Source of the DNA: an uncultured Methanomassiliicoccales archaeon
GTDB lineage: Archaea; Thermoplasmatota; Thermoplasmata; Methanomassiliicoccales; Methanomethylophilaceae
Length of the DNA stretch: 64,000 nt
Reading direction: 5' to 3'
Assembly (NCBI GenBank): GCA_934702355.1
Contig: CAKUXX010000009.1
Location: 17,435 to 81,434, forward strand
Position 1 is the stretch's first letter. Each line of letters starts with the position of its first letter. Below, in pieces: positions 25,956 to 33,538 of the stretch. A model generated the notes under the pieces. The model made no database searches. It was not told where the DNA came from and saw nothing but the letters and a program-made list of their open reading frames with translations. The position numbers and the translations under genes were made by a program.

Positions 25956-26052
25956 GAGTGACCATACTACAGATAGTATATCATAGTAACCTCAAACCGA
26001 ACGGAAAGCAACGAGGGATACCTTTATGAAAATATATGTGAATCACAAAAAC

Positions 26053-26391
26053 ATGTACTGCCAGTATTGTGGGAACGAACTTCCCTACGGTGCGACATTC
26101 TGTCCGGGATGCGGAAGGAGAGCAGAGTCCAACACTTCGTATAATTCTGGCTCTTCATATACCTCATCTGCACCTGCTTACGATCGGACACCAAAGGAAC
26201 CGCCAACCGCCATCCCATTCGTATTGGGTTTGCTGCTAGGAGTCATCGGCGTCATCATCGCGGTATTGGTCTACAACGGGAATGATGGTCCGTACACGAA
26301 GAATCCTACGATCCATGCCCTTGTATGGAGCATAATAGGAATGGTGATCTGGATACCTATAATGTACATTCCATTTTTCCTGTTTTTTTGA
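26053..26391 (+). CDS. Zinc-ribbon membrane protein
   Basis: The roughly 112-aa protein starts with a zinc ribbon (MYCQYCGNELPYGATFCPGCG), followed by a Ser/Tyr-rich linker and two membrane helices (about 56-76 and 90-110). Such zinc-ribbon small membrane proteins are common and uncharacterised. ATG 26053 fits as a leaderless start 20-25 nt after AAATATATG; an earlier ATG at 26026 would add nine residues. The region is AT-richer than the ATP synthase operon. An imperfect hairpin follows at 26408-26458. Confidence 0.65.
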   Translation: MYCQYCGNELPYGATFCPGCGRRAESNTSYNSGSSYTSSAPAYDRTPKEPPTAIPFVLGLLLGVIGVIIAVLVYNGNDGPYTKNPTIHALVWSIIGMVIWIPIMYIPFFLFF

Positions 26392-26407
26392 CCGAAACAA
26401 TGGGAAC

Positions 26408-26458
26408 ACAGATGATGGATGGATGTATTATACAGAAATAATCCATACAACCATCTGT
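26408..26458. repeat. Imperfect inverted repeat after the zinc-ribbon gene
   Basis: ACAGATG at 26408-26414 and ATGGAT at 26419-26424 pair with ATCCAT at 26441-26446 and CATCTGT at 26452-26458, with an internal loop. It could end the previous transcript or be a fold in the signal peptidase upstream region. Confidence 0.35.
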
Positions 26459-26532
26459 ATTCCCTATAAACTTCATAATTGTGCGAATTCTCCTTAGAAA
26501 GTACTTTAAGAAAGTAAAAGGTACAGAGCGAC

Positions 26533-27360
26533 GTGAACAAATCCGACCGCAGATTCTACATGGCCTTAGCTGCAATCGCAGTCATTCTCATCGGAGGCTA
26601 CGCAGGACTGGTGGCATACACCGGATTCGGTTCACCATTCAGCGTCGTCACGTCCCAGAGCATGCAGCACAATCAGACACAATCCGAACTGGGCTGCATT
26701 GATACAGGGGATATGGTCATCGTCCAGGATCCTTCGAAAACAAAGATTCACAGCTATATCGAAGGTACTCAAGACGGATATTCATCGTTCGGAGATCACG
26801 GGTCGGTGATAATCTACGAACGCGGCGAGAACAAGAATCCCGTCATCCATCGCGCCATACTGTGGTTGGATTACAATCCGGAAACGGGAACTTGGAGTGC
26901 TCCGCAACTTCAGGGTTACAAAGGAGAATGGAAATCAGACAACGGGAACAATTGGTCTGATCTCAAAGGAACCCTGATACTGAAAGAGATAACGATTTCG
27001 AAAAAAACCGTGAAGATCGACCTTGACAGCATCACCAACAAAAAAAGCGGATTTCTTACGATGGGAGACAATGCCGTTTCCAACACATACTTCGATCAAA
27101 CGGTCGGAATCATTGACCATCCCATCGGAATCGATGACATAAGATCAGTTGCGATATTCGAGATCCCCTGGATTGGTTGCATAAAACTGTTCATCAACGG
27201 AAGTTCCAATCTGAAATATGTCGAGAACAGTATACCTTCGTTGATAATGTCGTTCATCTCGATATTCATGCTCCTATTGGTCTTCGATGTTGTTTCTCTG
27301 TATAAAAATCAGAAAAATGCATCAAAAAGGATGAAAGACATGGAAAGATGTGAGAGGTAA
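26533..27360 (+). CDS. Signal peptidase I, archaeal/ER type
   Basis: The 275-aa protein is a membrane serine protease that removes signal peptides. It has an N-terminal helix (about 9-30), the nucleophile Ser43 in TSQSM, His106 in PVIHRAI, Asp179 in MGDN and a C-terminal membrane helix (about 232-257). Ser-His-Asp in place of Ser-Lys marks the archaeal/eukaryotic S26B class. A long insert between His106 and Asp179 makes it larger than typical. It starts at GTG 26533, and a TTTAAGAAA element lies about 30 nt upstream. Codon usage is AT-rich. The stop abuts an origin recognition box. Confidence 0.85.
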   Translation: MNKSDRRFYMALAAIAVILIGGYAGLVAYTGFGSPFSVVTSQSMQHNQTQSELGCIDTGDMVIVQDPSKTKIHSYIEGTQDGYSSFGDHGSVIIYERGENKNPVIHRAILWLDYNPETGTWSAPQLQGYKGEWKSDNGNNWSDLKGTLILKEITISKKTVKIDLDSITNKKSGFLTMGDNAVSNTYFDQTVGIIDHPIGIDDIRSVAIFEIPWIGCIKLFINGSSNLKYVENSIPSLIMSFISIFMLLLVFDVVSLYKNQKNASKRMKDMERCER

Positions 27361-27385
27361 GCCCCCCACCCCTCCATTTCCACTG
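27360..27385 (-). repeat. Origin recognition box (ORB) downstream of cdc6
   Basis: Read leftward, this starts CAGTGGAAATGGAGGGG and ends in a run of G (about GTGGGGGGC). Its 26 nt are identical to 29122-29147 in the opposite orientation. The core CAGTGGAAA followed by a G-string matches archaeal ORB elements bound by Orc1/Cdc6. Confidence 0.85.
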
Positions 27386-27413
27386 GAACTCGAAAAACGG
27401 ATATCACTGTTTT

Positions 27414-28649
27414 TCAGATCAGTGTTGTTTGCATTTTATTCTTGTAAATATCAGGATTTGAGAACAATTCATCGTTTTTGATGAGATTGACGATCTCTTT
27501 AGGAGTACTCAATTCGATCTCCTTTGTACGTCCTGCTTTACCGAAAGATTTGATCCTTGCATGGATGATACCGAGCATATCCAATTCGGAGATCAGACCG
27601 GCAACCCTTCTCTGTGTAAGAACGGATTGACCTATTATTTCACAGATGAACTTGTATGTCGAATACACTTCACCTGTCGTCATGACGGTCATATCCTTCT
27701 CTGTGTTACGGATGATGCTCATCAGAACGATCTTGGATTGAATGGTAAGTGTTTTTACTACTTCGGAAACAGCATCCAATTCGATCTTGTTCTTTGCATA
27801 ACGGACATGTGCTCCGGTGATATGCGTATCTCCGTTCCTTTCAGCGAAATCGGCTGCCAATCTGAGAAGATCCAATGCTCTTCTTGCATCTCCCATCTCT
27901 TGTGCAGAAAGAGCTGCACAGTACGGGATCACATCATCATCGAGGATTCCGTCATCGAATGCTTCTTTTGCTCTTGCGTAAAGAATATCCTGAAGCTGTT
28001 CGACATTGTATGGAGGGAAAACGATCTTCTCTTCACCAAGTCTGCTTTTTACTCTCTGTCCGAGTAATTCTGTGAAATTGACATTGTTTGTGATTCCGAT
28101 GATTGAGACTTTGGAATTCTGAAGGACTTCATTGATAGTCGTCAGATAATAGAAGATATCATCACCGTTCTTCTGGAACGCACGATCGATCTCGTCCAGA
28201 ACGATAATAAAGATTTTGTCTTCTTTTTCGATATAACTTGTCAATTCAGCAAGGATCTTATCTAAACCCCATCCTGTGAAAGGTACTCTTTTTGCAGGAT
28301 CGGTTATTATCTGATTGGAAATGTTGTAGAGCATTCCATATGTAGTGTCCACAACTTCACAATTGACATAGATAAAATCGCAATTGCGTTTCTCGGCATC
28401 GGCTTTCTTCAATTCTCTGCCGACGAAATTCATGACAGCTGTTTTTCCGGTACCGGTCTTTCCAAAGATGAGAATATTGGATGGTTTGTCTTTGGTCAAT
28501 GCGGGAGCGATGATTTCCACGATCTCATTGATCTTTTCGGTTCTATGAGGCAGATATTCAGGAATGTATGTTGACTGCAATATCTTTTTGTTTTTCACAA
28601 TTACATTTCTTTTTTTGACGTATTGTGTGAAAATATTAGCCTCAGTCAT
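27414..28649 (-). CDS. cdc6: Orc1/Cdc6 replication initiator
   Basis: The 411-aa protein is the archaeal origin-binding AAA+ initiator. Walker A is GKTGTGKT at 63-70 and Walker B is IIVLDEID, followed by sensor 1 (IIGITNNVNF) and a C-terminal winged-helix domain (from about 305) that recognises ORB DNA. It is flanked on both sides by identical ORBs and preceded by an AT-rich segment with further short boxes, so it is the local initiator for the adjacent origin. Codon usage is markedly AT-richer than that of most of the window. Confidence 0.96.
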   Translation of the reverse strand: MTEANIFTQYVKKRNVIVKNKKILQSTYIPEYLPHRTEKINEIVEIIAPALTKDKPSNILIFGKTGTGKTAVMNFVGRELKKADAEKRNCDFIYVNCEVVDTTYGMLYNISNQIITDPAKRVPFTGWGLDKILAELTSYIEKEDKIFIIVLDEIDRAFQKNGDDIFYYLTTINEVLQNSKVSIIGITNNVNFTELLGQRVKSRLGEEKIVFPPYNVEQLQDILYARAKEAFDDGILDDDVIPYCAALSAQEMGDARRALDLLRLAADFAERNGDTHITGAHVRYAKNKIELDAVSEVVKTLTIQSKIVLMSIIRNTEKDMTVMTTGEVYSTYKFICEIIGQSVLTQRRVAGLISELDMLGIIHARIKSFGKAGRTKEIELSTPKEIVNLIKNDELFSNPDIYKNKMQTTLI

Positions 28650-28662
28650 TATTGAACCTCTG

Positions 28663-28698
28663 CAGTGGAAATTTTTTTTCCTACCCTCATTTCCACTC
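28663..28698. repeat. Pair of mini-ORBs facing each other
   Basis: CAGTGGAAAT (plus) at 28663-28672 and GAGTGGAAATGAGGG (minus) at 28683-28698 flank a T-run just upstream of the cdc6 start. They may also let Cdc6 repress its own promoter. Confidence 0.65.
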
Positions 28699-28771
28699 TA
28701 TGACTATTTTTGTTATAAAAATTATACTGTCATCTTCTTTTCATCGAAGGTTCTCATATTGCAGATTGAGG

Positions 28772-28896
28772 GTGGAAAATTTTCAACCAATTATTTGGTT
28801 AAAAATTTATTTCATAGCAAATTCGAATAACTGAATATTCAACAATTTTATTAGTAGAACAATGTTTGATTTTTCTTCATTTTATTGTTTCCACCC
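28772..28896. repeat. Further mini-ORB-like sequences in the AT-rich tract
   Basis: GTGGAAAA at 28772-28779 (plus) and GGGTGGAAAC at 28887-28896 (minus) keep the GTGGAAA core. They lack the G-string, so they are weaker candidates than the full ORBs. Confidence 0.45.
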
Positions 28897-29010
28897 TTCT
28901 TCTGTAAATCTTCAAAATCAGAATCGTTCCTTTTTTCGACTTTCCGGTTGTATCAGTAGCTTTTATAAGTCAATGTAAATACAGTTCCAGTTTCACTGGA
29001 GTGATCAATA

Positions 29011-29091
29011 ATGAAAGGTTGGCTTGTAATCGGAGCTTGTGTTCTCGGAATCATCGCTTTTATCGGCGTTCTCTACGTTCTCGGAAGCTGA
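29011..29091 (+). CDS. 26-aa single-helix micropeptide beside the origin
   Basis: A 27-codon frame from ATG 29011 encodes MKGWLVIGACV followed by LGIIAFIGVLYVLGS, essentially one membrane helix. Its signals are good: TATA box TTTTATAAG at 28961-28969, predicted start near 28991, GGAGTGAT at 28998-29005 as ribosome site and normal spacing. I do not recognise a family. Such small hydrophobic peptides can be regulators or subunits of larger membrane complexes. It lies inside the candidate origin, between the AT-rich element and the right ORB. Confidence 0.6.
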   Translation: MKGWLVIGACVLGIIAFIGVLYVLGS

Positions 29092-29121
29092 TTTTCGAAC
29101 ACACATACCATTTTCTTTTTG

Positions 29122-29147
29122 CAGTGGAAATGGAGGGGTGGGGGGCT
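29122..29147 (+). repeat. Origin recognition box (ORB), right side
   Basis: This begins CAGTGGAAATGGAGGGG and ends in a G-run, and is identical over 26 nt to the inverted copy at 27360-27385. The G-strings of the two boxes point away from cdc6. Confidence 0.85.
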
Positions 29148-29204
29148 CGCAGCGTAACTCCTTCCCTCCTCTTTTAATATAATTATCATAAAACCGTACA
29201 TCCG

Positions 29205-29501
29205 ATGAGGAATTCTCACGGATATGTCACAATAGCGATCGGTATAGTGGTCGTCGCAGCAATATTCGTCACGTTCTCTGATGAGGACTCTTTCGATTGC
29301 ACAGGCATAGCCTACGACATTGATCAGACGTCCTCCGGTTTCACATTTTTCCTGCAGACCAGTTCCGGAATGCATCAGAGATGTTTCTCATACACGGAAC
29401 CTGTTTATCTTGGATATTATGGATTGAATGGATCTTTATCCGAGGATGGTTCCATATTCTTCGTTTCGAAGATGATCAATCTCGATGACGGAGACCCGTA
29501 A
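29205..29501 (+). CDS. Membrane-anchored or secreted small protein of unknown function
   Basis: The 98-aa protein has one N-terminal membrane helix (about 8-24, TIAIGIVVVAAIFVTF) and a beta-rich extracytoplasmic part with FTFFLQTSSG, VYLGYYGLNG and SIFFVSKM, reminiscent of a small OB-like fold. The TATA element TTTTAATATAAT at 29172-29183 predicts a start near 29203, so translation would be leaderless from ATG 29205. No family is recognised. It is AT-rich like the other origin-proximal genes. Confidence 0.65.
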   Translation: MRNSHGYVTIAIGIVVVAAIFVTFSDEDSFDCTGIAYDIDQTSSGFTFFLQTSSGMHQRCFSYTEPVYLGYYGLNGSLSEDGSIFFVSKMINLDDGDP

Positions 29502-29536
29502 TGTTATCAGTGTGATTGACTTTGGTCCGATTGTCT

Positions 29537-30862
29537 ATGTATGTAGCAGTGGACGATACGGATTCGATGAAAGGTAATTGCACGACCTTTCTTGCGACAG
29601 AGATCATACGCGAATTCTCCGATCTGGACCTGATCGGGAATCCGAGACTCGTCAGATTGAATCCGGCCACACCTTGGAAGACGCGCGGAAACGGTTCTTT
29701 GGTCCTCAGATTCGGAAAAGGAAAAGGACCTAAACGTTTCATAGGTCGCTTTTCTGACAGAGATGTGTATTGTTATGATTCATGCACATCATTCGAACCT
29801 GATCCATACATGATGAGGGACAGGATCATCCCGCACATCCAGGCCCATCACGAGGATGATGCCGATCCGGGATTGTTGATATCTTATCGCAAACCATCAC
29901 AGTCGTTCTATTGGAACGGAGTCAGGACCATAATGGACCGTTCTGTCATCGATGCGGAGATCGAACGCATCGGAGGCATCACTTATACTATCGGTAACGG
30001 CCGCGGCCTGATCGGATGCACATGCGGCATGGCATGGCGTCCGCGTGACACAACCTTCGAGCTGCTCTCGTACAGGCCCGAATCGAGATGGGGGACTCAG
30101 CGCATCTTCGATCCGCAGACGATCGCATATGTCGAGCATTCATATCCTACGACATTCAACAGCTGGGAGGACAGGATGCAGAAGGTGGCGATGATACCCG
30201 CCACGCCGTGTCCCGTCATGTACGGTCTCAGAGGGGATGTGGAATCCGATCTCATAGAAGCATCATCGAAGATCTCCACCGAGCCCATCGACAGATGGTT
30301 CGTGTTCCTGACCAATCAGGGGACCGATGATCATATCATCCATAATCCGACCGTATTGATTCCGAATCAGTCATATTCCATCGAAGGGACCGTTTCCTCC
30401 TATTCCCGTCACATAACCGGAGGTCACGTCTTCATCGACATCGATACGATGTTCGGGAAGATCACATGCGGAGCATACGAACCTTCCAAGGAATTCCGCT
30501 ATACCTTGGATTGGTTGCATCCGGGTGACAAAGTTGAGATCCTCGGCGAACTCAGGAATGAGCCCCGCACGCTCAACATAGAGAAGATCCATGTTATCTC
30601 TGTCGAGAAGGAATTCATCAAGATCTCCAATCCCGTCTGTCCGATATGTTCCCGCACGATGAAATCCACGGGGAAGGGTCAGAAGTACAAATGCAAGAAA
30701 TGCGGGACCAAATCCTATGAACCGATCCTCAAAGAGATATCGAGACAGATAGTCCCCGGATGGTACGAACCGCCTACGGCGGCCCGCCGTCATCTTTCCA
30801 AACCTCTCAAGAGGATGGGTTTGACGCAACCTGTAGAGTTCGTCAATGGTCGTATATTATAA
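29537..30862 (+). CDS. tiaS: tRNA(Ile2) 2-agmatinylcytidine synthetase TiaS
   Basis: TiaS attaches agmatine to C34 of tRNA-Ile2 (CAU) so that it reads AUA. The 441-aa protein starts MYVAVDDTDSMKGNCTT, the family's N-terminal signature, and has FGKGKGPKRFIGR, a central OB-like fold and a C-terminal zinc ribbon (CPICSRTMKSTG-, YKCKKCG). ATG 29537 is chosen over an upstream TTG at 29516 because the family begins here. It is specific to archaea. Confidence 0.93.
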   Translation: MYVAVDDTDSMKGNCTTFLATEIIREFSDLDLIGNPRLVRLNPATPWKTRGNGSLVLRFGKGKGPKRFIGRFSDRDVYCYDSCTSFEPDPYMMRDRIIPHIQAHHEDDADPGLLISYRKPSQSFYWNGVRTIMDRSVIDAEIERIGGITYTIGNGRGLIGCTCGMAWRPRDTTFELLSYRPESRWGTQRIFDPQTIAYVEHSYPTTFNSWEDRMQKVAMIPATPCPVMYGLRGDVESDLIEASSKISTEPIDRWFVFLTNQGTDDHIIHNPTVLIPNQSYSIEGTVSSYSRHITGGHVFIDIDTMFGKITCGAYEPSKEFRYTLDWLHPGDKVEILGELRNEPRTLNIEKIHVISVEKEFIKISNPVCPICSRTMKSTGKGQKYKCKKCGTKSYEPILKEISRQIVPGWYEPPTAARRHLSKPLKRMGLTQPVEFVNGRIL

Positions 30863-30910
30863 TCGACAATCTTTTATATAGACCTCCGATTGACATTGCA
30901 GGGATAAACC

Positions 30911-32089
30911 ATGGATGAGGTAGTCATCGTTAGTGCAGTGAGAACTCCTGTTGGGAAATACGGAAAGGCCCTTGCAGGAATCAAAGCCACTGATCTCGGA
31001 GCAATAACCGTCAAAGAGGCCGTTCGCAGGGCGAACATCCAGTCTACCGATGTTGAAGAATGCATCATGGGTAACGTTCTGAGCGCCGGACTCGGCCAGA
31101 ATCCTGCCAGGCAGTCTGCCGTAGGAGCCGGTCTTCCTATGGAGATCGGTGCTTTCACAGTCAATTTCGTTTGCGGATCCGGTATGAAATCCGTCATGCT
31201 CGCCGCCGATGCCATCAAGGCCGGGGAGTACAACACCATCGTCGCCGGAGGAATGGAGAGCATGTCGAACGCTCCTTATCTCCTTCCCGGAGCAAGGTGG
31301 GGTTACAAGATGAACAACCAGGTCGCTGTGGACTCCATGGTCCACGACGGTCTTTGGGACATCTACAACAACGAGCACATGGGTCTCACCGCAGAGACAG
31401 TCGCCGAGAGGTTCAATGTCACAAGGGAGGATGCAGATCTCATCTCCGCACAGTCCCACCAGAAGGCCGCTGCAACCATTGAAGCAGGCAAGTTCAAGGA
31501 CGAGATCGTTCCAATCACCATCCCCTCCAAGAAGGGAGATATCATCGTCGACACCGACGAGGGAGTAAGGGCCGATTCTACAGTCGAATCCCTTGCCAAG
31601 CTCAAACCCGTGTTCAAGAAGGACGGAATCGTGACTGCCGGAAACTCCTCGCAGCTCAGCGACGGAGCCTCGTCTCTGGTGATCACATCCAGGAAATGGG
31701 CCGAGGAGCACGGACTCAAGCCGATGGCATCCATCGTCGCATACGGCGAGAGGGGTGTCAAGCCTGAGTACATCATGGAGGCACCCATACCCGCAACCGA
31801 GCACGTCCTCAAGAAGGCCGGAATGACGATCGACGATATCGATCTCTTCGAGCACAACGAGGCCTTCGCCACGGCGTCCTGCGCCGTCAGGAAGGCACTG
31901 AACGTCCCCGAGGATATATTCAACGTCAACGGTGGCGCTCTGGCCATCGGCCACCCTCTCGGATGCTCCGGCGCACGTGTCCTGACCACACTCCTGTACG
32001 CACTCAAGGACAGGAAGAAGGAGACCGGACTGGCAACGTTCTGCATCGGCGGCGGAAACGCGGCCACGATGATCATCCGCAGCGAGTGA
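30911..32089 (+). CDS. Acetyl-CoA acetyltransferase (thiolase)
   Basis: The 392-aa thiolase condenses two acetyl-CoA to acetoacetyl-CoA, probably for the mevalonate pathway of archaeal lipid synthesis. The nucleophile is Cys88 in NFVCGSGMKSV, and the other active-site elements EHNEAFA, GHPLGCSGARVL and CIGGGNA are intact. Gene order is unusual for archaea: the common partners (DUF35 protein and HMG-CoA synthase) are not adjacent, and the protein resembles the bacterial AtoB type. TTTTATATA at 30871-30879 is the TATA box. Two hairpins follow the stop. Confidence 0.92.
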   Translation: MDEVVIVSAVRTPVGKYGKALAGIKATDLGAITVKEAVRRANIQSTDVEECIMGNVLSAGLGQNPARQSAVGAGLPMEIGAFTVNFVCGSGMKSVMLAADAIKAGEYNTIVAGGMESMSNAPYLLPGARWGYKMNNQVAVDSMVHDGLWDIYNNEHMGLTAETVAERFNVTREDADLISAQSHQKAAATIEAGKFKDEIVPITIPSKKGDIIVDTDEGVRADSTVESLAKLKPVFKKDGIVTAGNSSQLSDGASSLVITSRKWAEEHGLKPMASIVAYGERGVKPEYIMEAPIPATEHVLKKAGMTIDDIDLFEHNEAFATASCAVRKALNVPEDIFNVNGGALAIGHPLGCSGARVLTTLLYALKDRKKETGLATFCIGGGNAATMIIRSE

Positions 32090-32098
32090 TCCGAACTC

Positions 32099-32157
32099 AG
32101 GTCCGACCATGTGTCGGACCTCTGAAACCTTCCAGGCGATCCGTTCGGATTGCCTGG
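32099..32157 (+). terminator. Two consecutive hairpins after the thiolase gene
   Basis: AGGTCCGAC/GTCGGACCT (32099-32121, loop CATGT) and a 12-bp stem CCAGGCGATCCG/CGGATTGCCTGG (32132-32157, TT loop, one G-T pair) follow the stop. The second is followed by TATTTTTATC, which is also the TATA region of the next gene. Confidence 0.65.
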
Positions 32158-32191
32158 TATTTTTATCAACTATGTATGGGATTCCGGTATC

Positions 32192-33421
32192 ATGAGGTCA
32201 TTGGAGCAGGCGTTGGAGTTGATTGATGCTTCTGTCGATGAGATGGCAGAAACAATGGTTGAGATGATTCGTTTCCCTGCATTGGCCCCGGTCAACGGCG
32301 GGGTCGGAGAGGGAGAGAAAGCGGATTTTCTCATGACACGTCTCAAAGGATTCGATTCCATAACCAGATTGGACGTTCCCGACGAGACCGATCCGACAGT
32401 GCTCAGACCCAACATAGTCGCCGTGAAGAGAGGAAAGAAGAACGGGACCGTATGGGTCGTCGCCCACATGGATGTCGTTCCGGCCGGAGATCCCGAACTT
32501 TGGGACACTCCTCCGTTCGATCCCGTCTACCGTGACGGAAAGGTGTACGGAAGGGGGACGGAGGACAACGGTCAATCCATAATATCCTCTCTTTTCGCTT
32601 CTAGATCATGGCTCGGCGAGGAACTCAACGGTATGTCTATGGGTGTCGTCTATGTGGCCGATGAGGAGACCACAAGCAGGATGGGCATAGAATATCTGCT
32701 CGACAAGGGGTTCTTCAAAGAGGATGATGTGATAATTGTTCCCGATTGGGGCTCTCCCGGAGGATCCGAGATAGAGGTGTCGGAGAAGCATCTTGTATGG
32801 CTCAACTTCACTTTCGAAGGGAAGACAACTCACGGTTCCACTCCGGATCTCGGAATCAACGCTTACAGGGTATCGACATACTATCTTGCCGAACTGATCC
32901 ATGTTCTGGAAGAGAAGTTCTGCAGGACAGATGACATCTATCTGCCCCATATGTCCACCTTCGAGCCTACGAAGAGGCCCGCAACGGTCGAGAATCTCAA
33001 CACCATCCCAGGTTACGATGAGTTCTCCATGGATGTGAGGTTGCTTCCGGCGTATCACATAGACGATGTCATCGCAATCGCGCGCGAGCTCGCGGCGAAG
33101 TACGAGGAAAAGACCGGTGCGAAGATCTGTGTGAATGAGATCCAGAGGCACGAATCGGGAAAACCGTCCTCGACCGACAGTGCGGGATTCATCGCTCTGA
33201 GGGATGCCGTGCAGTTCGTCACAGGAAACAAGCCCTCTGCAGTCGGTGTAGGGGGAGGCACATGTGCCAATTTCTTCAGGGCAAGAGGATTGGACGCTTA
33301 TGTTTGGCAATGTGGCGGTGGAACCCTTCACGCTCCGAACGAGCATGTGGTCATGTCCAATCTTGTGACCGATGCGAAGGTCTTCACTACACTGTATTAC
33401 AATCTGTGTGTGAAGGGTTGA
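32192..33421 (+). CDS. M20 family metallopeptidase
   Basis: The 409-aa protein belongs to the ArgE/DapE/ACY1 peptidase family. His92 and Asp94 in VVAHMDVV, Asp125 in GRGTEDNG and Glu158/159 in VADEETTS are the two-zinc site; the lid domain (about 185-300) includes GKTTHGSTPD. Substrate (dipeptide, N-acyl amino acid or succinyl-DAP) cannot be told. ATG 32192 is preferred because TTTTTATC at 32158-32165 is about 27-34 nt upstream; an earlier frame start at 32150 is not supported. Confidence 0.88.
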   Translation: MRSLEQALELIDASVDEMAETMVEMIRFPALAPVNGGVGEGEKADFLMTRLKGFDSITRLDVPDETDPTVLRPNIVAVKRGKKNGTVWVVAHMDVVPAGDPELWDTPPFDPVYRDGKVYGRGTEDNGQSIISSLFASRSWLGEELNGMSMGVVYVADEETTSRMGIEYLLDKGFFKEDDVIIVPDWGSPGGSEIEVSEKHLVWLNFTFEGKTTHGSTPDLGINAYRVSTYYLAELIHVLEEKFCRTDDIYLPHMSTFEPTKRPATVENLNTIPGYDEFSMDVRLLPAYHIDDVIAIARELAAKYEEKTGAKICVNEIQRHESGKPSSTDSAGFIALRDAVQFVTGNKPSAVGVGGGTCANFFRARGLDAYVWQCGGGTLHAPNEHVVMSNLVTDAKVFTTLYYNLCVKG

Positions 33422-33457
33422 TCGTTTACAAGATCAACCGGAAAACAATCGGAAGTG

Positions 33458-33484
33458 CCCATCCGGCGTATCTTGCCGGATGGG
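33458..33484. terminator. Hairpin between the M20 gene and ftsY
   Basis: A perfect 10-bp stem CCCATCCGGC/GCCGGATGGG with loop GTATCTT lies between the two convergent stops and can serve both transcripts. Confidence 0.6.
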
Positions 33485-33538
33485 ATACATCTCTGTTCTG
33501 AGAATCTCGATGATGTAATACGATCTCGGAAACCGAGG

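Larger units (their letters stand above)
28650..29147. other. Candidate chromosomal replication origin
   Basis: This gene-poor, strongly AT-rich tract next to cdc6 (especially 28700-28975) has a full ORB at 29122-29147 and several short boxes with the GTGGAAA core: CAGTGGAAAT at 28663-28672, GAGTGGAAATGAGGG (minus) at 28683-28698, GTGGAAAA at 28772-28779 and GGGTGGAAAC (minus) at 28887-28896. A second full ORB lies past cdc6. The AT-rich part is the likely unwinding element. Only one tiny gene (29011-29091) lies inside. Confidence 0.85.

Noticed and set aside
28564..28834. Plus-strand frames crossing the cdc6 start and origin
   Set aside because: They are Phe/Leu-rich translations of AT-rich DNA with no ribosome site; the segment is better explained as origin DNA.
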